64,000 nucleotides of DNA from an uncultured Alphaproteobacteria bacterium (GTDB taxonomy: Bacteria; Pseudomonadota; Alphaproteobacteria; HIMB59; GCA-002718135). Below, piece after piece: positions 41,415 through 49,929 of the stretch. The stretch spans positions 62,001 to 126,000 of the forward strand of contig CACMQS010000002.1 of the NCBI GenBank assembly GCA_902615845.1. Direction: 5' to 3'. Position 1 is the first letter of the stretch. Each line of letters starts with the position of its first letter. The notes under the pieces were generated by a model. It worked only from the letters and a program-made list of their open reading frames with translations, had not been told where the DNA came from and did not search any database. The position numbers were made by a program, and so were the translations under genes.

Positions 41415-42706
41415 TATAGATTTGTATCTTTTTGCATTGCTGGTGAAGGAATTCCTTTTTCTCCTCCACCAATATTAGGAGTTATATTTTTAGCATAAAC
41501 ATCACTAATACTGAGCGGAAGCTTACTTGGCTTCTCTATCCAACCAACAAAAGGTGTAATGATAAAGAAAAAACCAAAGTAGTAAAGTAAACCTACTCTT
41601 GCAATTAAAAGATATAAACCTTCAGCAGGAAGCATACCAACGTAGCCTAATGCAAAGAAGTTAACAAAAAAGCCCATCATAAACCACTTATATATTGGTC
41701 TATAATTACAGCTTCTCACTTTTGATCTATCAAGCCAAGGTAGAACAAAGAGAATTACTATCGCACCAAACATTAGAAGAACTCCTCCTAATTTATCAGG
41801 TACTGCTCTTAAAATTGCATAAAAAGGTGCAAGATACCAGTTTGGAACAATGTGAGCTGGAGTAACGAGTGGATCAGCTGGAATATAATTATCAACTTCA
41901 GCCATAAGATTTGGTCCAAAGAATATTACTGCAGAAATAGCAACACCAAAAGCACACATAGCTACTGTATCTTTAATTAACATATATGGAAAAAAGTTTA
42001 CTGAGTCATTGTTAGTTTTAATATCAATCCCATCAGGGTTATTTGAACCATGAACATGGACTGCAGCAACATGTAATCCCACAACACCAAAAATAACAAA
42101 TGGTAAAACATAATGAAGAGCAAAGAAACGGTTCAAAGTAGCATTTCCAACATTGTAATCACCAAGAAGCCATGTCTTTAATCCCTCACCAATAAATGGA
42201 ATTGCACTAAATAAATTTGTTATAACTGTAGCTCCCCAATAAGACATTTGTCCCCACGGTAATGTGTAACCAAGAAAAGAAGTTGCCATCATTAATAAAA
42301 ATATAAATACACCTAAAATCCAATTAAGCTCTCTTGGATATTTGTAAGAACCAAAATACATTGCTCTTACTATATGAATATAAACTATGATGAAGAAAAA
42401 AGCTGCACCATTGGAATGGATGTATCGCATTAACCAACCGTAATTGACATCTCGCATTATTCTTTCAACACTATCAAATGCCATATCAGTATGTGGTGTG
42501 TAATTCATCGCAAGAAAAATTCCGCTTACTATCATTGTAACAAGTGTAATTGTTGCTAATGCACCAAAACTCCAAAAATAATTACAATTTTTAGGCATTG
42601 GATAATCACCGTATTCTTTTTTGAAATAAGAAATAATTGGTAAACGAAATTCTATCCAATTAAGGACAGGGTTTTTAAACTGATGTACTTTTCGATTCTT
42701 ATCCAT
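41414..42706 (-). CDS. petB: Cytochrome b
   Basis: MRYIHSNGAAFFFIIVYIHIVRAMYFGSYK, PHIVPNWYLAPFYAILRAVPDKLGGV-type sequence. Confidence 0.97.
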   Translation of the reverse strand: MDKNRKVHQFKNPVLNWIEFRLPIISYFKKEYGDYPMPKNCNYFWSFGALATITLVTMIVSGIFLAMNYTPHTDMAFDSVERIMRDVNYGWLMRYIHSNGAAFFFIIVYIHIVRAMYFGSYKYPRELNWILGVFIFLLMMATSFLGYTLPWGQMSYWGATVITNLFSAIPFIGEGLKTWLLGDYNVGNATLNRFFALHYVLPFVIFGVVGLHVAAVHVHGSNNPDGIDIKTNNDSVNFFPYMLIKDTVAMCAFGVAISAVIFFGPNLMAEVDNYIPADPLVTPAHIVPNWYLAPFYAILRAVPDKLGGVLLMFGAIVILFVLPWLDRSKVRSCNYRPIYKWFMMGFFVNFFALGYVGMLPAEGLYLLIARVGLLYYFGFFFIITPFVGWIEKPSKLPLSISDVYAKNITPNIGGGEKGIPSPAMQKDTNL

Positions 42707-42707
42707 G

Positions 42708-43235
42708 TTATCCTATCTTTATAGTATTATCATTTAAAAAGGTATAGGGCGGAACGTCCAAGTTTTTGGGAGCTGGCCCTTTTCTTATTCTACCTGACGT
42801 ATCATAATGTGAACCATGGCATGGGCAATACCAACCATCGTACTCACCTTTCATATCAGAAACTTTCTGACCAAGCGGAACACAACCTAAGTGTGTACAT
42901 ACTCCCACTAAAACTAACCATTCTTCTTTTTGTACTCTATCTGCATCATCTTGTGGATCTCTTAAATCAGAAGCTTGAACCATTTTAGCTGCATCAATCT
43001 CATCTTTTGTTCTTTTTTTAATGAAGACTGGTTTTCCACGCCATTTTATTGTTATACTTTGACCTTCTTCAATAGCACTAATATCTACTTCAGTTGATCC
43101 TGCAGCTAATGTGTCCTCTGCTGGACTCATACTTTTTAGAAAAGGCCATATAAAAGCAGCTGTTCCAACAGCACCAAGCGTTACGGTGCTAAGTTGTAGG
43201 AAATCTCTTCTCTTATTTTTGGGTTTTTTAGCCAT
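42708..43235 (-). CDS. petA: Ubiquinol-cytochrome c reductase Rieske iron-sulfur subunit
   Basis: CTHLGCVPL and [14 protein letters not shown] cluster motifs, TAT-like N-terminus. Confidence 0.97.
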   Translation of the reverse strand: MAKKPKNKRRDFLQLSTVTLGAVGTAAFIWPFLKSMSPAEDTLAAGSTEVDISAIEEGQSITIKWRGKPVFIKKRTKDEIDAAKMVQASDLRDPQDDADRVQKEEWLVLVGVCTHLGCVPLGQKVSDMKGEYDGWYCPCHGSHYDTSGRIRKGPAPKNLDVPPYTFLNDNTIKIG

Positions 43236-43330
43236 TTATTGTGAATTTCTTATATCTTAATTACTCAAAAAAATACTTTTTAAATATGTGCCAGCGTGAC
43301 GCAAGTAAAAAAATAATATAGTAAAAAAAC

Positions 43331-43777
43331 ATGAGAATTGCTCTATTTGAACCCGACATACCACAGAATGCAGGAAACATATTTAGACTAGGTGCCTGTC
43401 TTGGAATACCAGTAGACATAATAGAGCCAGCTGGCTTTGTGATTGATGATAAGAGATTAAAAAGAGCATCAATGGATTACTATGATTATCTAAAATTAAA
43501 AAAACATTTAAGTTGGGAAAAATTTTATGAGTGGTCAAAAGATAATTCATATCGACTCGTTCTTCTAACAACAAAAAGTAAAAAAAGTTATTTCGATTAT
43601 AAATTTCAATCAAATGATATTATTTTATTTGGCAGAGAAAGTGCAGGAGCACCTGATTTTGTTCATAGCTCTGTCGATGAAAGATTAATAATACCAATGA
43701 TAAAGGGGCCTAGATCGATTAATCTTAGTAGTTCAGTTGCTATTGTAGCTGGTGAAATGTTACGTCAATTAGCTTAA
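43331..43777 (+). CDS. trmL: tRNA (cytidine/uridine-2'-O-)-methyltransferase
   Basis: ALFEPDIPQNAGNIFRLGACLGIPVDIIEPAGF, LFGRESAGAP, IPMIKGPRSINLSSSVAI. Confidence 0.95.
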   Translation: MRIALFEPDIPQNAGNIFRLGACLGIPVDIIEPAGFVIDDKRLKRASMDYYDYLKLKKHLSWEKFYEWSKDNSYRLVLLTTKSKKSYFDYKFQSNDIILFGRESAGAPDFVHSSVDERLIIPMIKGPRSINLSSSVAIVAGEMLRQLA

Positions 43778-44631
43778 GCTAAGCTTCCCATCTTTCCTTC
43801 TTGATAGTCCATCATTGCTTGCTTGATTTCTCCCTCAGTATTTGCCACAAAAGGACCATAACGTGCTATAGGTTCTTTAAGTGGCTTACCTGCTAAAACT
43901 AGGTAGGATCCTTTTTCTGATATTGATGTAAGTTGAATCTCATCACTTGATTGATCAAAATAAATCATATCACCTTTATTAGCAATTTTATCTTGCTCAT
44001 TGAACTGCAACTGACCATCAATAATATAGATCATAAGATTTTGTTCTTTATCAACATTAAACTTTGTCATATCTGGTTTTGAAAATTGAATATCAAATAT
44101 TGATACAGGTGAATATGTTTGAACTTTGGATTTGGTTTCATTTATTTCACCCACAAGAACTTTAATTTCTATATTTGCATTTTCAGATACTGTTGGAATA
44201 GTATTTCTTTTAATATGTTGGTACCAAGGTTTAACTTTTTTATTTTTTTGTGGAAGGTTAACCCAGATTTGTAAACCTTGCATGATACCGCCACTCTTCT
44301 TGAATTTTTCTGTTACTAATTCAGAGTGAATTAAACCTGAACCAGTTGTCATCCATTGTACATCACCAGTTTCAATTTCCGCTTGTCCGCCAAATGAGTC
44401 TCTGTGTTCTACCTCACCACCAAGCATGTAAGTAATTGCCTCAAATCCACAATGAGGATGCGCAGGTACGCCAGTTGCTCCTCCTGGCTCATAATTAATT
44501 GGGCCGAAATGATCAAAAAGAAGAAATGGATCATTTTCTCTCATTCCTGGGACAGGGAAAGCTCTGGTTACAGGTATCCCGTCTCCCTCAAAAGTCTTCA
44601 TACATTGTTTAATTTCTAATGCTTTTCTCAT
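43774..44631 (-). CDS. Pirin family protein
   Basis: FLLFDHFGP, PAHPHCGFEAITYMLGGEVEHRDSFGG, MTTGSGLIHSE. Confidence 0.95.
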   Translation of the reverse strand: MRKALEIKQCMKTFEGDGIPVTRAFPVPGMRENDPFLLFDHFGPINYEPGGATGVPAHPHCGFEAITYMLGGEVEHRDSFGGQAEIETGDVQWMTTGSGLIHSELVTEKFKKSGGIMQGLQIWVNLPQKNKKVKPWYQHIKRNTIPTVSENANIEIKVLVGEINETKSKVQTYSPVSIFDIQFSKPDMTKFNVDKEQNLMIYIIDGQLQFNEQDKIANKGDMIYFDQSSDEIQLTSISEKGSYLVLAGKPLKEPIARYGPFVANTEGEIKQAMMDYQEGKMGSLA

Positions 44632-44671
44632 TTGTATTTTAAATTATTATAAAAAATATATAGGTATGATT

Positions 44672-44755
44672 ATGAAAAATCAAAATCCAAACCCACCAAA
44701 GTGTGGTTGCAGCTGCAGCTGTTGTTGCACTTGTGAAGGTGGAGATTGCTGTTAA
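44672..44755 (+). CDS. Putative Cys-rich metal-binding micro-peptide MKNQNPNPPKCGCSCSCCCTCEGGDCC (27 aa)
   Basis: Read directly; not in ORF track (below size cutoff). AGG at 44662-44664 is 7 nt upstream of ATG at 44672; in-frame alternative ATG at 44666; TAA at 44753-44755. Confidence 0.65.
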   Translation: MKNQNPNPPKCGCSCSCCCTCEGGDCC

Positions 44756-44822
44756 TAATACATTCTAAATTAAACAAAATTCAGAAATAAATAATTATAA
44801 TTTAATTTTTTTTAAAATTTTA

Positions 44823-45230
44823 CTATTTTAAATTAATAATAATATCTGACTTACTATTTATTGGAGGAAATCTACCAACGATATTAGATCTATATATTTC
44901 AGGTCTATGTCTACGTCTCAAAAAACCATCATCAGATTTGCTATAGGATAATAGCAGTTCCTCTATTGAATCAATATAAGCAGAATTTTCAGGATCTATA
45001 TCTCCAAACACATAGGTAAAACAATTTTCTGCGGTAAAGGATACAATACATGAACGTTTACAATTACTCATGCAATTTACACCTCTTAAAGTTACATTTT
45101 TTGTATTTTTAAATTTATCAATTAATTTTTGTGCAAGTTTTTCTCCTGCAAGTTTATTATTATTTTGAGCTTTATTAAGGGTACATGTGAGACAAACAGA
45201 TAATATTATTTCTTTTTGTTTTTTTGACAT
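44823..45230 (-). CDS. DUF1636-like metal-binding protein
   Basis: SVCLTCTL and GVNCMSNCKRSCIVSF Cys motifs typical of DUF1636 family. Confidence 0.75.
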   Translation of the reverse strand: MSKKQKEIILSVCLTCTLNKAQNNNKLAGEKLAQKLIDKFKNTKNVTLRGVNCMSNCKRSCIVSFTAENCFTYVFGDIDPENSAYIDSIEELLLSYSKSDDGFLRRRHRPEIYRSNIVGRFPPINSKSDIIINLK

Positions 45231-45251
45231 TTTTATTCTAAATTTAATAAT

Positions 45252-45506
45252 CTAATGGGTGTGGTTTGTTAGATTATTAATATCTGACTCCTCTATTTCT
45301 TCTATTGATTTTGCAACTCGCCAATTTTTCATTGATCCGTCTTCATTTCTTGCAGTAATTACAGTTTCGATTGGTGGACAATCAGGCTCATGACAACTGA
45401 GCTCAGCAATACTTATTATAGTATTTTCTGGTAATTTATATTTCTTGGAAATTAAATGTTTAAGATTTCTTATTTTTTCAACATTTTGAGTTTTACGATT
45501 AAACAT
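45252..45506 (-). CDS. Conserved hypothetical with ELSCHEPDCPPIETVI motif and C-terminal NHTH
   Basis: 84 aa ORF between DUF1636-like and WD40 genes. Confidence 0.65.
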   Translation of the reverse strand: MFNRKTQNVEKIRNLKHLISKKYKLPENTIISIAELSCHEPDCPPIETVITARNEDGSMKNWRVAKSIEEIEESDINNLTNHTH

Positions 45507-45516
45507 ATTTTCTCCT

Positions 45517-46554
45517 TTAATTGTCTGCCCATAAAGATGATAAAAGAATAGAACCTTTCATATCCCCAATTAATATTTGTGAATTATCACTAGATATCGC
45601 TATTGTTGAAACTTCCGAACCTGTTGAACTTCTAATCATAATTGGTTTTTTACTTTCATCAATTTCTGCTAATAAAACTGACCCATCTGTAAAACCGGTG
45701 AAAACAGCTTTTTCTCCATTTAGTGCTTTAACAAATGTTGCAAGTTCTTTACCACCGTTTGCAACAACAATTGGCTTTCTCCCCATTGGTCCTTCTTTAC
45801 CATCAAATGGCCAGCAAACTGCATCACTGGATCCAGATGTTACCAAATACGGTGTATCACCAACCCAAGTAAAACTTTTAATTTTTGATGGATAACCTCT
45901 CATTGCTAAATCAGCTTTGTCGTTTATGCGCCAACCATGAATTTGATTTTCTTGCATTGCAGTTACAATATATTTTGTATCTGGGCTAAACGTTACAGTT
46001 CCATGCGATCCTTTCCATGTAAAATTTGATGCTGTCCATTTATTATTATTAAGTTTCCACACTGTTACTCCACCGTATCTTGAGACCGCAAGACGCTTAC
46101 CTTTATTATCAAATGCTAATCCAGCAACAGTACTTTGATGCTCTAAAGTTTGTGGTTTATCTTTGTTTTTTGTCCAAATATAAACAGTCTTTCCTGATGA
46201 ACAAACTTTAGTATCTTTGTGGGAAGCTACACAGTCAACCCACTTTGAACCAAAATTAAAAATTTCATCAATATTTCCATCAGATGATATTTTTAGAAAA
46301 CGTCCATCTTCTCCTCCCGTTAACACATGATCTTCATAATTTGTCATACTCAACACTACACCCTTATGTGCTTTAACAGTTTTAGGATCAGATCCAGATT
46401 GAAAAAATCTTACAGTACCGTCTCCAAATCCTACCGCTATTTGATCACGAATTGTAACTGCTTCTGTAGCTGGGGCTCCAATATTAAAAATTGAACCTCT
46501 TCTTTCAAGTTCAGTTTTATTTGATTCTTGAAGTGTTTCTAAATCAGCGTTCAT
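45517..46554 (-). CDS. WD40 repeat protein
   Basis: Repeated beta-propeller pattern (VKAHKGVVLSMTNYEDHVLTGGEDGRFLKI etc.); stop/start overlap with CobW gene. Confidence 0.85.
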   Translation of the reverse strand: MNADLETLQESNKTELERRGSIFNIGAPATEAVTIRDQIAVGFGDGTVRFFQSGSDPKTVKAHKGVVLSMTNYEDHVLTGGEDGRFLKISSDGNIDEIFNFGSKWVDCVASHKDTKVCSSGKTVYIWTKNKDKPQTLEHQSTVAGLAFDNKGKRLAVSRYGGVTVWKLNNNKWTASNFTWKGSHGTVTFSPDTKYIVTAMQENQIHGWRINDKADLAMRGYPSKIKSFTWVGDTPYLVTSGSSDAVCWPFDGKEGPMGRKPIVVANGGKELATFVKALNGEKAVFTGFTDGSVLLAEIDESKKPIMIRSSTGSEVSTIAISSDNSQILIGDMKGSILLSSLWADN

Positions 46555-47522
46555 GCTGATTTACAATTATCAAAGCCTTCCTTAAGATTCATATTATCAA
46601 GATCACGACCAATAAATACTACTCGAGAACTTCTATCTTTTCCTTTAGGCCAAGGTCCCATTGGTGAAGCATCCATGAGCATGTGTACTCCTTGAAATAC
46701 ATATCGCTCTTCTTCACCTTTAAAGTTCAAAATTCCTTTTGATCGAAGTATGTCCTGACCCTTAGTCCTGAGTAAATTTCCAAACCAATCTTGGAACTTA
46801 TCCATATCTAATGGTGTATCAGATACAAAGGATAGACTAGTAACATCATCATCATGTTCATGATCATGATCTGATTCAAGAAAGTCAGGTTCAATATCTA
46901 ATACTCTATCTAGACTAAATGCATTTAAGCCTACGATTTCATCAAGAGGTGCATCACAACGTGTTGTTTTAATAATCTTAGCAAAAGGATTAATTTTTCT
47001 AATACGATCATTAACTTTTACAATGTCATTATCTCCAACAAGTTCAACTTTATTTAACAAAATTACATCAGCAAAAGCAATTTGTTCTTCTGCTTCATGA
47101 TGATCGACTAATTGAGAACTTAGATGAACAGCATCGGCAACTGTAACAATTGCATCTAATTTTGTACGATCAGCAACATCTTGATCAACAAAGAAGGTTT
47201 GTGCTACTGGTGCTGGATCTGCTAAACCAGTTGTCTCAACAATAATTGCATCAAGCTTATCAGCACGTTTCATTAAGCCACTTAGAATTCTAATTAAATC
47301 ACCTCTAACAGTGCAACAAATGCACCCGTTGTTCATTTCAAATACTTCTTCATCAGCATCAACAACAAGATCATTGTCGATACCTTGTTCACCAAATTCA
47401 TTAACTATGACAGCATATTTCCTTCCATGCTGTTCAGTTAATATTCGATTTAAAAGAGTTGTTTTTCCAGCTCCAAGAAACCCTGTTAAAACAGTAACTG
47501 GAACCTGAGAAGTATTTTCCAT
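46551..47522 (-). CDS. CobW/COG0523-family GTPase (candidate zinc chaperone)
   Basis: TGFLGAGKTTLLNRIL, NNGCICCTVRGDL, His/Asp loop ESDHDHEHDDD. Confidence 0.93.
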   Translation of the reverse strand: MENTSQVPVTVLTGFLGAGKTTLLNRILTEQHGRKYAVIVNEFGEQGIDNDLVVDADEEVFEMNNGCICCTVRGDLIRILSGLMKRADKLDAIIVETTGLADPAPVAQTFFVDQDVADRTKLDAIVTVADAVHLSSQLVDHHEAEEQIAFADVILLNKVELVGDNDIVKVNDRIRKINPFAKIIKTTRCDAPLDEIVGLNAFSLDRVLDIEPDFLESDHDHEHDDDVTSLSFVSDTPLDMDKFQDWFGNLLRTKGQDILRSKGILNFKGEEERYVFQGVHMLMDASPMGPWPKGKDRSSRVVFIGRDLDNMNLKEGFDNCKSA

Positions 47523-47546
47523 ATCAATTTCCTTATAATTAGTTTT

Positions 47547-47579
47547 ATAAATTCCACCTTAATACAAGGTGGAATTTAT
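47547..47579. terminator. Hairpin between znuA and cobW (ATAAATTCCACCTT-AATAC-AAGGTGGAATTTAT)
   Basis: Perfect 14-bp stem, 5-nt loop, read directly. Confidence 0.75.
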
Positions 47580-47593
47580 TTAAATATTAAAAT

Positions 47594-49111
47594 TTAACAG
47601 CCTTTAAGCTCGTCCCCGAGATTACTTATCAACGTAAAGTAAAGTGACTTACTAGCATCAATGTTAGCACCTAAAGGATCAAAAACTCCTGTTTTGATAT
47701 TCATGTCCTCAGCTATTGTTGTAATAATCTTTGGATTAAATTGAGGTTCAGAGAAAATACATTTTATTCCCTTATCCTTAATAACATCCTGAATATCAGC
47801 TATTTGCTTTGCACCAGGTAAAACATCAGTATTCAATGTTAAAGCTCCTGCAGCTCTTACACCAAATCTTTCTTCAAAGTATTGGTAGGCGTCATGGAAG
47901 ACAACAAATTTTGCATCAGAATTAATATCTGTACCAACATCGCTAATAAGCTGATCTAAAGCTTTAATTGTTGCTTCAGCATTTGCTTCATATTTCTCTT
48001 TATTGGCAGGATCTAAATCACCTAACTCATGAGCTATTTCATGAACCATTTCTTTGGCATTCATTGGATCTAACCAAATGTGAGCATCAAATTCACCGTG
48101 TGCATGGCCGTGATGATCATGATGATCGTGACCATCCATTTCTGGTTCTTGAGCAATTGGTTCTATATCTGCACCAGAGGTATCTTTGAAGAAATGTTCA
48201 TTTGCTTCAAACTCAAAAGGCATATGCTCTGTGAAGAAAGCATATTTTCCATTCTCAGCTATTTCAACTGTAAACACGGTCATATTTTGAGAATCATCAA
48301 AATTTAAAGAGTATGCAATCTCCTTAGCAACAAGAGTTCCACCATTTGTTTTTTTTGCGGAAGTTTTACTTTCTAAAAGTTCTTCAGCCGTTTCCTCAAC
48401 TGCTTCAATATCATCAGCCGCTAGTAATACTAACTTCATAGCAGGGTCAGCATAATCGCCATCAACTTTAGCAGCAGACCACTTATATGTTCCCGCTTTT
48501 AGATCAAATAATCCTGCCCATTCAAAAGCATGTGCACCGTGTGCGTGATCGTCATGGTCATCATGATCATCGTGGTCATCGTGATCATCGTGGTCATCAT
48601 GATCGTCATGATCATCGTGGTCATCATGATCGTCATGATCATCGTGGTCATCGTGGTCGTCGTGATCATCATGGTCATCGTGATCGTCGTGGTCGTCATG
48701 GTCATCGTGATCGTCGTGGTCGTCATGGTCACCAAAAATTGATTCTTCTCTAAATTTTAATTTAGCAATTGAATCAAGTTCCATAAATTCAATTACTTCT
48801 GCATCCTTTGCAATTGAGTCTAGGGGTTCTTCCATTGATGTTTCAATACCCTCTCCAATCCAAAAAATGACATCTGCTTCCTCAAGCATTTTCGCATGAG
48901 AAGGTTTCATTGTAAAACTATGTGGTGATATACTTCCATCAATTATAAGTCCAGGTTCTCCTACTCCCTCCATAACATTTGAAATCAATGAATGTAGTGG
49001 TTTAATTGTGGTAACAACTTTTAGCTCTGCTCTAGCAGATGCAGTTGCAACAAGAATTCCTGAAAACAAAATAATCTTAGAAATATGTAGAAAAAAGTTC
49101 GTTTGTTTCAT
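47594..49111 (-). CDS. znuA: Zinc ABC transporter substrate-binding protein with expanded His/Asp region and inserted domain
   Basis: Signal peptide, VVTTIKPLHSLISNVMEGV, DAHIWLDPMNAKEMV, VFHDAYQYFEERFGVRAAGALTL. Confidence 0.93.
   Translation of the reverse strand: MKQTNFFLHISKIILFSGILVATASARAELKVVTTIKPLHSLISNVMEGVGEPGLIIDGSISPHSFTMKPSHAKMLEEADVIFWIGEGIETSMEEPLDSIAKDAEVIEFMELDSIAKLKFREESIFGDHDDHDDHDDHDDHDDHDDHDDHDDHDDHDDHDDHDDHDDHDDHDDHDDHDDHDDHDDHDDHAHGAHAFEWAGLFDLKAGTYKWSAAKVDGDYADPAMKLVLLAADDIEAVEETAEELLESKTSAKKTNGGTLVAKEIAYSLNFDDSQNMTVFTVEIAENGKYAFFTEHMPFEFEANEHFFKDTSGADIEPIAQEPEMDGHDHHDHHGHAHGEFDAHIWLDPMNAKEMVHEIAHELGDLDPANKEKYEANAEATIKALDQLISDVGTDINSDAKFVVFHDAYQYFEERFGVRAAGALTLNTDVLPGAKQIADIQDVIKDKGIKCIFSEPQFNPKIITTIAEDMNIKTGVFDPLGANIDASKSLYFTLISNLGDELKGC
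48545..48730 (-). repeat. Tandem 9-bp repeat encoding about 20 DHD units in ZnuA
   Basis: 186 nt, 62 residues of DHD periodicity, with 27-bp higher-order duplicates. Confidence 0.95.
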
Positions 49112-49145
49112 AAAAGTATTCCTATTTGAATTAAGTCTGTTAAAT

Positions 49146-49169
49146 AATGTAATGTTATAATATTACATT
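49146..49169. promoter_or_regulatory. Candidate Zur box AATGTAATGTTATAATATTACATT
   Basis: 24-bp near-perfect palindrome (8-bp outer arms identical, one mismatched pair) in the znuA/znuC divergent region; resembles the known Zur consensus core GTTATAnTATAAC. Confidence 0.8.
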
Positions 49170-49188
49170 TTGGATTGTAAATAGAAAA

Positions 49189-49929
49189 ATGAGTAAAGAT
49201 AATTTATTGGTAAGTCTAGAGAACGCAGGTATTTATAAGTCACCAAAATGGTTGATAAGAGGTGTATCTCTTGAGGTAAAAAATGGTCAAATAGTTACAC
49301 TAATTGGACCCAATGGTTCTGGAAAAACTACAACAGCTAAAATGGTCCTTAATATTCTTGAACCTGATGAAGGTTCATTGAAACGGTATACAAATAAAAT
49401 AGCATATGTTCCTCAGAAAATTAATATTGATTGGACTATGCCATTACGTGTTTTAGATTTTATGCGATTAACCAATAATCTCAGTAATAATGAAATTATT
49501 GAATCCTTAAATCAAACTGGTGTAGAAAAACTTTTCAAGGAACAAATACATGGTCTATCTGGTGGCGAATTTCAACGTGTCCTTCTAGCGAGAGCAATTG
49601 CAAAAAAACCAGAATTACTAGTTTTAGATGAACCTGTGCAGGGAGTTGATTTTAATGGAGAAATTGACCTTTATAATATTATAAAAAATATTTCAGCAAA
49701 CCTAAATTGTGGAATTTTATTAGTCTCCCATGACTTGCATTTTGTAATGTCTGCAACAGATCATGTAGTTTGTTTAAATGGACATATATGTTGTTCAGGA
49801 AAACCAAGTTCGGTTATAAAAGATAAAGCTTATATAGAATTATTTGGTGAGCATAGATCAAAAACTTTAACATATTATCAGCACGATCATGATCACACAC
49901 ATGCTTCTGACGGAAGTGTATCAAGTTAA
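49189..49929 (+). CDS. znuC: Zinc ABC transporter ATP-binding protein
   Basis: LIGPNGSGKTTTAKMVL Walker A, LSGGEFQRVLLARAI, His-rich C-terminus YYQHDHDHTHASDG. Confidence 0.95.
   Translation: MSKDNLLVSLENAGIYKSPKWLIRGVSLEVKNGQIVTLIGPNGSGKTTTAKMVLNILEPDEGSLKRYTNKIAYVPQKINIDWTMPLRVLDFMRLTNNLSNNEIIESLNQTGVEKLFKEQIHGLSGGEFQRVLLARAIAKKPELLVLDEPVQGVDFNGEIDLYNIIKNISANLNCGILLVSHDLHFVMSATDHVVCLNGHICCSGKPSSVIKDKAYIELFGEHRSKTLTYYQHDHDHTHASDGSVSS

Noticed and set aside
48545-48730. Repeat array considered as CRISPR or minisatellite
   Set aside because: 9-bp in-frame coding repeat without spacers, inside znuA.
48487-48753. Overlapping ORFs HRGHHDRHDHRG..., MTMTTTTITM... and VIMIVMIIVV...
   Set aside because: Alternative-frame readings of the znuA DHD repeat; low complexity artefacts.
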